A stretch of DNA of 64,000 bases from Takakia lepidozioides (lineage: Eukaryota; Streptophyta; Takakiopsida; Takakiales; Takakiaceae). Both the position numbers and the translations under genes were made by a program. Positions 25,505-34,669 of this stretch are shown piece by piece. The stretch covers positions 34,304,042 through 34,368,041 of the forward strand of contig CM060734.1 of assembly GCA_030704615.1 (NCBI GenBank), read 5' to 3'. Within the stretch, counting starts at the first letter, position 1; every line of letters begins with the position of its first letter. The notes below the pieces were generated by a model. The model did not search any database and was not told where the DNA came from. It saw nothing but the letters and a program-made list of their open reading frames with translations.

Positions 25505-25915
25505 ACGATTTTCGATTGATATCGTATTACACTGAGACGTATCAGAGGGTACATTGAACACACTGGCAAAGTTTCAAAGCGGACGAAAATCATTTGGATG
25601 GGCAACCATACGTTGGCCCATTGAATGAATTTCGATTGATCTCATGTTACTCTGGGGCCTCTTACATGACACATTGAACATAGTGGCCAAGTCTCAAAGC
25701 GAACCAAAATCATTTTGATGGCCAACCATCTGTTGAGCCATCGAATGAATTTCGATTGATCTGATATTAGTCCTGGACCTGATACATGGTATGTTGAACA
25801 TAGTGGCAAAGATTGAAAGCAAACGAAAATCATTTGGATGGGCAACCATTCAATCGCTCATTGAATGAATGGGGTTTCGTCTTCGATTATACTGGGACCT
25901 GTTACATGGTATGCC
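25505..25915 (+). repeat. 118-bp tandem repeat, units 3-6
   Basis: Three full units and one partial unit continue the pattern at 24783-25014 after a ~490-bp interruption of unrelated DNA. Unit 3 resembles unit 1, and unit 4 resembles unit 2. The partial last unit runs directly into the foldback at 25918. Confidence 0.85.
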
Positions 25916-25917
25916 AT

Positions 25918-26228
25918 TTGAAGCTCTTTTTGTAGTGTCTCCTGCCTCGTAATGCGGTGCTTCTCCATGTCCACTTTATCCAATATGTTAATATTCTCCA
26001 CCTGGAACAGATCCACATATGTGTGCAGAAATCCTTAAAAAAACAAATGACCATCTCAACTTTTATAAGCCTCATCCCAAGCTTCTAGTTTTGATGGTCA
26101 TTTGTTTTTTAAGTTATATACGCATGTGTGGATATGTTCGAGATGGAAGATATTAGCATTGGAAAAATAAGAGTTGGAGAAGCACTTCATTACGAAGCAA
26201 GAGACATTACAGAAAACCTCAGCATATT
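25918..26228. repeat. Long inverted repeat (foldback) 1
   Basis: The arms 25918-26055 and 26093-26228 are reverse complements at roughly 75-80% identity with small indels (for example GGTGCTTCTCC against GGAGAAGCAC, and AACAAATGACCATC against GATGGTCATTTGTT). The loop is ~37 nt. Transcribed, it would form a ~135-bp imperfect hairpin. Confidence 0.8.
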
Positions 26229-26384
26229 GAACATCTGGATGAAGAACCTTGCCCATCGTCGCTTCAAAGTTCTAGCGCTTCTGAAATGATCACATGTTTG
26301 TTGGTGGAAGCAGATCTCGTAGGCCACATTGATCTCATACCCATACGCTCGAACCTCACAAATGTCATTTCAACAAAACCGGCC

Positions 26385-26770
26385 GTGTATTGTGGCACTG
26401 TTTGTAACTGCGAATGTTTCAATGTTTCTGACAGGGTACTGAGAAAATGATATATTGGATCCATATGAGTTAGACAACAAACGTTCCATATCTCATTCAA
26501 CTGTGCGATACTACTATGAGTGGCATGGATAAAAAAGTAATAGGTGTACATGCGACCTCCGCACGTTTAAGTAGAGACCTAGTATCAAACGTTCGGAGGT
26601 CGCATGTGCACCTATTACTTTCCGATCCATGCCTCTCATGGTAGTGTCGCACAGTTGAATGAGAGGAGACGTTTGTTGTCTAACTCCTACGGAACTAATA
26701 CATCGTTTTCTCATAACCCTATCCGAAACCTTGGAACATTACAAATATAAACAGTGAGCCAGTACACAAA
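26385..26770. repeat. Long inverted repeat (foldback) 2
   Basis: The arms at about 26385-26569 and 26587-26770 are reverse complements. The inner ~110 bp are near 88% identical (GAGTTAGACAACAAACGT, CTCATTCAACTGTGCGA and AGTAATAGGTG blocks, each mirrored), and the outer ~70 bp are weaker. The loop is 17-18 nt. The left arm lies in a 95-codon minus-strand open frame of unknown nature, so this may be an inverted duplication of a gene fragment. Confidence 0.85.
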
Positions 26771-26925
26771 CCATTTATGTTGCGATGACAGGTGCCAAGG
26801 TCGAGCATATGCAATGTAGTATTTACAATGGGACTTTATTTATTACATGCACGATCAAAATTGAGTTATGTATTCATAAAAGAACCATTGTACCGCCATA
26901 AATCTCATATCTACGAGACTATGGT

Positions 26926-27273
26926 CTACTCCGTCCTATACACGTCTTTCGGCTCAGACCAATTGAATAGCTTGCCCATGAATCGAAGTACTACATGGGC
27001 TAATGTGACTCTCTCAGTTTTGTTGTTGTCGTACAACCTTTGTAGCATTGAATGCCAACAACCTCCAGTAAATTGGTCCTGGAACATACTTTGATCATAA
27101 TGAGCGCCGCCATTTATTCATACCGCTATCTTCCCAACAGCAAAGGCCTCCGACGTCATGTCCTGGGGGGGGGTGACATTCGCATTGAAAACCGATACAA
27201 TATCTTTTTCCACCCACCATCTTTTCGCGAGTTCCCGGTCTAGCTTGTCTTGGTTTTCAAACTGGTACGGCGA
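26926..27273 (-). pseudogene. Protein-kinase-like gene, 3' part (C-lobe), separated by a transposon
   Basis: Reading minus from the target-site duplication (27273-27263), the frame gives SPYQ, FENQDKLDRELAKRWWVEKD and DMTSEAFAVGKIA. These correspond to the activation-segment end and the helix F region (the D-x(n)-G pattern of kinases). A TGA at 27120-27118 follows GKIAV, but the same frame continues FTGGCWHSMLQRLYDN and LRFMGKLFNWSE to TAG at 26928-26926. The stop sits where CGA would be expected. This half joins in phase with the N-terminal part at 38766-39886. The intact gene would have encoded about 490 residues. Confidence 0.75.
27263..27273. repeat. Target-site duplication, left copy
   Basis: TGGTACGGCGA, identical to 38766-38776. 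Both copies sit in the same codon phase (minus strand TCG CCG TAC CA) of the interrupted kinase gene. Confidence 0.85.
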
Positions 27274-27302
27274 CAGGGATGCCTCGGTGTGAGCCTGGTC
27301 AC

Positions 27303-27322
27303 GTGAGCGCAACTGCGCTCAC
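27303..27322. repeat. Palindrome near left end of the MULE-type element
   Basis: Arms GTGAGCGCA and TGCGCTCAC with a 2-nt centre, followed by CGCCACGTCAC. The tail is shared with the right-end palindrome at 38680-38703. Confidence 0.85.
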
Positions 27323-27574
27323 GCCACGTCACCTTGCGCCAATGCCACATCACGGAGCTCACTCCACGTCATCACACTTGAAGACCGCGTCACCATGCGC
27401 CCAGGAAGAAGTGGAGTGTATTCCCGTGGATTGGCACCCTTTACCGCGGAAACAAGTTGGACGACATAATAAAAGGCAGTGGTCATTCCCACCTGAAAGC
27501 AACAGATGAATAAAGGATGGATGAATGTGAAAAATGAATGTAGATGGATGAATGAGGGATGGATAAGAGTCAAA

Positions 27575-27840
27575 TGGATGAATGTATAATGGATGTTGAG
27601 CAATGGAAAACATTAATGACAGGAAGATGCATGACTAAAACTTTAGACGAATGCACAACGTATATGACATGAGTGTGGTAGGTTTGTGGGGTGGATTAAA
27701 GAGTACAGAGGATGAATGTACAATGGATGTTGAACAAAGGAAAACATTCATGAATGGAGCACGCATGAATACATTGTAGATGAAAGCACAATGGATATGA
27801 CAAGAGTGAGGGAAGTTTGTGAGATGGATTCATATATATT
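27575..27840 (+). repeat. Two tandem ~133-bp units rich in GGATGAATG
   Basis: Unit 1 (about 27575-27707) and unit 2 (27708-27840) share ATGAATGTA(T/C)AATGGATGTTGA, GGAAAACATT(A/C)ATGA and (G/T)TTTGTG(G/A)G(G/A)TGGATT. A degenerate ATGGATGA minisatellite precedes them. They lie in the left subterminal part of the transposon, downstream of the methyltransferase gene. Confidence 0.75.
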
Positions 27841-28343
27841 GCAATTTAAATGGTAGTTGATTCTTTGATTATTTTTCTTTCCAAAGGAACAACTACGGTA
27901 GAGGAAGGGGATTCAACGTTTTCCAAAGAGGATGAAACAGAATATTAAAAGAACATAGTTCAGTCTGACTCAGAGTCAGTACAATGTATCCCCGCTTCCT
28001 CTGCATCTAAGTCTCAGTATTTAAGAACTCCGGATCTACGCTGGCTACACCTACGGCTGGGCAGTAAAAATTCAGGGGATAGGGACTCGGCCGCGTGAAG
28101 TGCCATTGCTTCGGCATAATCAGGAAGCAGAAAATTGGAAAGGGGGCTGTCGAAAACAGACTCGCCACAAATGATTGTATCTCCTGAAGATCCACCGCTG
28201 CCTTTCCTGAAAGACAGCCTGAAAAAGTTATTACTGTAACTTTGATGTTATTGAGAAATTGAGTATGACTCCCAAAGTGGGTTTAGCACTTACTCACATG
28301 AAAAGTCGTTGTCGACCTGCTTATCTTCGGGATTGTCATCATT

Positions 28344-31300
28344 TCAAATTAGAATCCGATAAGTCTGTGTGCCTGAAGTGGAGCCAGACAAAAGGGGGAG
28401 GAGCACTGTGTTGTAGAGGTCAGAATCACCCTCCATGCCAAAAAGGCTTCTTCCGCCTGCCTTGCATGCATGGTAAGTTGCTCCTGCACCAGACAGGAGG
28501 ACATGAACAGTTTGGTGGGGGGGGGGATTTAAGCAGATAGAACTGGTGAAAGAAAATCAATTCGGAAAGGAGAGAACGAACCTGTGGACATAGAAAGATC
28601 GACCACCCGTGCAGAGTGGTGGCTGCATGACTCCAGCAATATTTGCATGAACGCTGGGGATTTTTCCTTTGCACCTCTCCAGGGAGTGCCATCTGGTCTC
28701 TTCAGAGTCTGACTGGACTGCATAAAGTTGTACAAAATGTCATCGACGTGCAGCTCATAGGGGGGGTTGACGAAACAACCCTGGTCAGAAATCTCAAAGC
28801 TGCGGATGGAGGATGGTGTCTTTGAGGTGCAAATCCTCCGCAGGCAGATCGCCTCGAACATCCTCATCTGCCAAAGATAGCAGGTTAGTGTGGTAAACAC
28901 AATCTATAGTGGAAGTGTGTACATTGGCTATTCAGAACTCAAGCACAAAACAATCATTTTTATCACGAATCGGTGATGATCGGTGTCGATCATGACAGAT
29001 TCTTCTAGAGTGGAGCTGCAGAGAACATTGAAACTCATCATGAAAGCACAAGCAGAAGGGAGACGACATACCAGCTGACCAGGGAAACCCCCTTTCACAA
29101 GGTAGAGGCTGTTCACACAATTCCATGTGCGCAAAACTTCAAACCCTGAAGACTTCAGGTATGATGCCAATGCCCGACGACTATCTTTGTCACATGACTG
29201 AAAAAGCAGAAGTGTCCCTGCATCAGAGAGGAAATTATTACAGAACCCGAACACCCAACTCCAGTAGTTGTCCTCGAATTTGTTCCAGCCTGACGTCTTG
29301 CCCTTTGGAAGAACTTTTGGCACAGCCTGGCCATCCGGGATGTCGAGAATGACAATATCAGCCGCATATATTTTCTGCACACCGCACACGAAGGTGGGAC
29401 CTGTGCTCACTTGCAACAGACATGTTTTTTTTAAGAACGATGGCAAGAATGTTTTCAAAGAGACTGAAATACTGCCAATGAAATTTTCAGAGAAAAAAAA
29501 AGAAACTGGAATTCTCACCAGATTGAGGAATGAGATTATGTTGTCCCAGGTAGGCGAAGGCACCCCAGTGTATCCTCTCTTTCGACTCTGCATCATCGAC
29601 AACCAACCCTCATTGACAATTTTAATCTCTCCTGCCGAATCAGAACGGGAAGGGTGTGGCTTGGCATCGAACACGCACTGAACTGTGCGGGTATATCTTC
29701 CAGCAGTGAAGTCCTGCCCACTCTCCATCTCCTTTTCTTTCTCCTTCCCCTTGTCCTTTTCCTTCTCTTTGGACTTGTCTTTGTCCTTTGGCTTTGCTGG
29801 TGAGATGGCTATGACATCAACAACCTTGTCTTTTGGTTTGCGGCCCGCCTTCTTTCCCTTCTGCGGCGTTCCCTGAGCATCAGGCTTCTTGGCAACCAAT
29901 GTTGTTATGTTTCTTTGATACTCTTTGTTAGTCAGAGGCGCCAACATCTCAGCATTATTGTTCAAATATTTCATATGCTGTTCTTGAAAGGTCGTGTGCT
30001 CCGGTGGGCAGTCAAGGTACCAGCCACAGTCTCTGAAGTGAGAAGGACTCCAGTCCTTCAATATCCCTGCAGTATACATGGTTGGATCATTTGCAGGGTC
30101 CGACCACATGTCAAGATAGTCTAGAATACCGCTCAGGTGATTTCCTTCCATAAGCACATATTTCCTGTACCTGTTAAACAGGAGATAAATCCCAACCCAC
30201 CAAAGCGCGAAGTGAGTAAGATGCAAGTAGCACAGAATGAAAAAAACATGGAATGAAATGGCTCTGAGAACTGCTCCAAAGACCTTTCAGGACCACGCGA
30301 CAGCTCCGGATGTGAATGTCGTCAACGCCATTCAAAACATTCCATTCAATGATACTGTAAATACACCCTAATCCACGTGAATGCAAACTCTCGCTTTGGA
30401 ATGACACAGACATAGAAGTGAATGTCGTCAACGGCATTCACTTTGGATTTGTGAATACACTGCTAATCAAGCCTAATGATTTCTCAAAAGAGGCAAAATC
30501 ATTGGATGGAAATCAGAAACTCGAGTAAGGAACCCTCCCCCAAAACTCAATGGACATTCATAACGAACATAACACTGAGGACCTCATAATAACACTGGAT
30601 GTGAATGGTGTCAACACCATTCACAAAATTACGAACAAGGAACCAATTAATATACCCTTAGCTCCCAATCCATGTAAATTCAAATTGTCGCTCGTGAATG
30701 ACACAGACATAGAAGTGAATGTCGTCAACGACATTCACTTTGGAACTCTGATAACACAGCTAATCAAGCCTGAAGATTTCTCGCAAGAGGCAAAAGCAAT
30801 GCAGAACAACTGAATGTCTGCATTGACATTCAGCAAACTGAAGTGAGGAACCCTCACTATAAACTCTATGGACATTACAAAAACTTATATAACTCTGAGG
30901 ACCTCTCAACAACTCTGGATGTGAATGTCGTCAACGCCATTCAGGGACATTATCAATTCTAATCAGGGACACTATAACTACACCCTAAGCTCCTAATCCA
31001 GATGAATTCAAATTCTCGCTTAAGAATGACTCAGACAAAGAAGTGAATGTTGTGAACGACATTCAATTTGGATCTATGATTACAATCCTTATGAAGCCAA
31101 ATTATTTCCCAAAAAGTGCAGTAGAGTTTCCAGTATGATATTGCACATGTACACGACTCGCATCATGGCCCACTCTCCTCCAACCTGACTGTCAAAGTCG
31201 TTGGACCGTAAAATGTTACCATCTTTGGAGAAATCCCGGAAAAAACAGTATCTCCAGGTGAGACCTCTCCACTTCCTTATGTATGCCTCCAATGACATTT

Positions 31301-34150
31301 GGGGAGGGAAAACAAGCGAAATGTTCAAGTCCTTCAAAGTCTGATCCAGCACAATGACGGCGCGCTTTTCGAGCTGCAAATTGTATATTTGTCAGTATTG
31401 CAAATAAGATACTCATCACATAATTGAAGAAAAGAAAACGGCTTATTTGAATACACACCTGACTCCAAAATGTAGCCTTGTGGAGCCAGTTATCAAACTC
31501 CAAATCACTGATTCCTTCCACCTTTGTGCCAGGCTGTATGGTGCTCTTTGGGAACTGATTCAAGTCCTTTACTGTCTGATCTGAGTTCCATATCTGTAGC
31601 CACCTTATTTCTGTTTGTGGGTCGACCATGGATATGGCCAGCCGGTGCAATTTCTCCTGCTGCATCTCCGGATGCACATGCTTGTCATAGTGAGATTTGA
31701 TTTGCTGAAGGAACTCAGAACCAAGTCCAGGATCTACTATTCTAAGCTGCTTTCCGAAGGCGGACATCAATTTGGTTCTTCGCATTTCAAACTCCTTTTT
31801 TATTGCTGCCTCCACACCCTTTGATGTCCTTAGTTCCTCTGGTGTAGTGCGGTAATATTCGGATTTTCCCTTCTCACCTGCCTTTGCCAGTTCTTGCTGC
31901 ATTGATTCAAATAGTGATTAGCACCGAAGGGACTACAAACATGTATTCGAAAAATAAACTGAGTACAGACTCGGGCTTACCGCATACATGTACTCCAGAA
32001 ACGCCTCTCGAGTCAAAGAATACCAAGTACCTGCAGCTCTTCCTGTTTCGCACTTCTTGATTATATTGGGGGGGAGTACTGTCCGAAAATCATCCAGCTT
32101 CATCAGACCAATCCTTTGAATTCAGAATAGTGTGTGGACCAAGCTTGTTGTCACATGTGATTTCTCTGTCGATCTGCAAAAACATTGGAAACATTGCATT
32201 CCTTAATACTGTTTTTTTGGGATTAACAAGACACTACAGAGGGAATGAAGTCTCTAGGATGACTTACTTGTTCACGTCGTGCATAGCTGTAAGAAGCCTA
32301 GCGATGTCGTTTCCTGGATCCAAAACCATTGCCTCCACATCAACATGCTTGTCTTTGTCTTTCGCATGGTGTTTCTGGATGTATCCCGTCCATTCCAGCA
32401 ATCGGTGGTTGCCGTCCCAGACGTAGAACATGTGGTTGTAGAATTGCTGGGTGTTCTTTCCCATCATGAGGCCCAGCTCGAACTCCTCATTAGCATCTTT
32501 CCAGCACTCATCCCAGGTATTACTGATCTCTGGAGACACTAATGTGCTTTTCCCATTTATATCCGTCAGTGACACAATAAAAACTTGTGCACCAAGTCTG
32601 TATCCATGCACAAAATCACTCTCCAATTTTGTTATGTCAAGGGAAAGAGGTGGACGCACAACATGCATAGATATCATCCGGCACAGAGGGATGTCCAGAC
32701 GCCCTCCAGATACGAGCATGTCCTTTATAACCTTCTGAGAGTTTACCTTCTGGAATGACATGAGTTCTTTCACCTTGTCAAGGTAGTGCACTTCAGATTC
32801 ATCTGCTTCATCGTTATTCTCTGAGCTTTTTCCAGACTCGTCCCCATCTCCAGATCCTTTCCCCTCTGATCCTGTAGGCTTGGACCTCACAGTTTTATGC
32901 ACGATGCCATTCAAATCTGACTGAGTAATGTGCAAATAGTGAACGGCGGTAACGACCATCACTCTGTCTCGACGAAACTCACAATGAATGGTGTGAAACA
33001 AATTCAGAACCATCTACACAAGCAAAGCTGATCCTGCCAAATTCAAAACAAAAGCGAGAGCGAGAGCGAACGGCGTTAACGACAATCACAAAAGACAAGG
33101 ACCTGCCGGATCGGTGTTGTGCAATGACATATATGTGTAAGTGATTGGCGGCAACGACATTCAGTATAGTTTAGGGCGGACAGTAAGTGCAGATTATTCA
33201 GATTGACTCCATTGTGATTACCGTCGCAAGCATTCACGGTTTCTTGTCTATGTCGAGAGTACTTTCCAATCGATACTCTACCTGAATCTACAGTATGGTC
33301 TTCAAATCTTTGATTGGCGGTACCACCTTTCCACTTCTCTATCTGTTCAACCTCATACAAAGAAAATGCATTGCAATACATTATGACTGAATATGCCGAC
33401 CCTCACTCTCTCTTCAAACACATAGGTACATAAATCTCATGAGGAGAATCGAATGGCGTTAACGACGCTCGCAATTCAGTAGACTTCAATCACATGTTCC
33501 TGCTAAAGAAGAGAAGAGGAAGGACTGCTTGAAAGGCAATCAGACAGACTGTATGATCTGAACGACAGTGAATGACGGTACCGTCAGTCACCCACTCATT
33601 GTGCTGTAAACCCTTAACAGAGGAGTAGAAAGCAAATCACCATTGTTTCATGGTGATGGTCGGTAGCGACAATCCCTTTCTGGGACATTCCACTCAATCT
33701 CTACGCAAATCTTCAACAATGAAATGTAAGTTAGAGAAAACTTACTGGCGCCTTCTTAGGTTTTGAAATTGGATCCCCTTCTGCAGCTTTCCTCTTCCCT
33801 CTCACATCTGCTGGAATTTTTGTCTGCTCTAGGGTTTCTGGACCTTCTCCCGGTTCAGCGTTCCTCGTACTTCCACCTCTTTCAGTTTCCCTGCGAGTCA
33901 TCTCTGCATCCACAGGCTGGTTTCCAACGCGCACTGTTATCGCCGACTGTGTCACAGCCGTTGCCTCAGTCTCGGTCTGCTCTTGTGAATCAGTCTCCGC
34001 GTTCACCTGCTGCCTTGGCCCTGTATTCTCCAACAAACGACGCCTCGTCATTTGCTCTCTTGCTCTGCGTCTCTCTCTAAGGGAAGTAAAATAAAGAGAC
34101 TTTCTTCTCTTTCGTATTGTAGAAGGAACCCTCTCCAGCTTGACTACCAC
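28344..34150 (-). CDS. ParB-like / DNA amino-methyltransferase fusion protein, nine exons
   Basis: Predicted exons (minus): 34150-33746, 33013-32268, 32113-31981, 31896-31459, 31373-31153, 30170-29519, 29374-29072, 28867-28582 and 28483-28344. All introns are GT-AG, phases agree and no stop interrupts, giving ~1,107 residues. The first exon is open from a GTG, so the true start may lie in an earlier exon. Residues 1-135 are basic. Residues ~235-360 resemble the ParB/sulfiredoxin fold, with VRPPLSLDITKLE and the signature DGNHRLLEW (336-340 NHRLL region). A Lys/Glu low-complexity linker follows. The C-terminus matches a beta-class N4/N6 amino-methyltransferase: motif IV region ADIVILDIPDG (D876-D879, where DPPY-type is usual), SDAGTLLLF, then AdoMet motif I VVDLSMSTG joined across the last intron to ATYHACKAGGRSLFGME. 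ParB-methyltransferase fusions are known from phages and prophages. The changed motif IV makes activity uncertain. Confidence 0.7.
30290..31130. repeat. Three imperfect ~300-bp tandem copies with 24-bp palindromes (intron 5)
   Basis: The copies at about 30290-30530, 30585-30860 and 30905-31130 share CACCCTAA/TACCCTTA, AATGAC(A/T)CAGACA, the flanking GGAACCCTC and two palindromes each. The clearest palindromes are at 30715-30738 and 30601-30624, each with exact 10-bp arms (GTGAATGTCG / CGACATTCAC and GTGAATGGTG / CACCATTCAC) around TCAA. Others lie at 30312, 30418, 30812, 30921 and 31043. They sit inside the fifth intron of the ParB-methyltransferase gene. Confidence 0.85.
33060..33680. repeat. 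Cluster of related GTGA...TCAC palindromes in intron 1
   Basis: Degenerate members of the same palindrome family occur at about 33065, 33139, 33448, 33568-33591 and 33651. The one at 33568-33591 has 12-bp arms with one mismatch around GGTACC. A further degenerate copy (32939-32962) lies inside exon 2 and is translated as VMVVTAVH. Confidence 0.75.
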
Positions 34151-34669
34151 TCTCCCTCTAAGCGCGAAAAGTAGAAAAACGAAGTGACTCCCGATTTCTT
34201 GCGGGATTGCGTGCGTTGTTGCTTGTCTCTAGAAGCATCGGATTCCTTCTCGCGTGACCGTTACACATAGTCGTTCCCTTATTAGTGCACATGCCAACAA
34301 TTAGTGTACAGCTGTTCGTATTCAATTATCGATGTCTGACGTGTGTCGCCCAAAATAAACGGCGTGTTCTTTATTAGAACGGTTTCAATATTTAAAAATA
34401 ACAACGAATCCCGGAAATCTTGGCGCACAGTCTTAGACAAATATATGTAAATGAACGAGAGTTTGATGACAAATTTTGGGATATCATACACGGTCATCCT
34501 TGTTAGCCAACCCCACATTCGTTTCACATTTTGAACTTTCCAGGTGCGCATGATCATTGGTAGTAGTATAAAGATACATTTACTCAATCTGCAATCCCAC
34601 CCTCAGATCCTATGGCATGCTTCCAGGAAGTCGGCTTGTTATTGTGTTTATTGATGAGGTTCTGATTAA
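34151..34669. promoter_or_regulatory. Shared divergent promoter region of the transposon
   Basis: About 520 bp separate the first exon of the ParB-methyltransferase gene (minus) from the first recognisable codons of the transposase (plus). Both genes would start from here, so the region must hold promoters for both directions. No unambiguous TATA box was identified. The transposase frame opens at 34670 without an ATG, after GGTTCAACAG, so a short 5' exon probably lies inside this interval. Confidence 0.45.

Noticed and set aside
25245-25845. Several 60-90-codon ORFs on both strands
   Set aside because: They arise from the 118-bp tandem repeats and their spacer, and similar peptides repeat unit by unit.
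30550-30813. 87-codon plus-strand ORF (MDIHNEHNTEDLIITLDVNG) that looks protein-like
   Set aside because: It lies in an intron of the minus-strand gene and is created by the palindromic tandem repeats. The sister repeat copies do not keep the frame.
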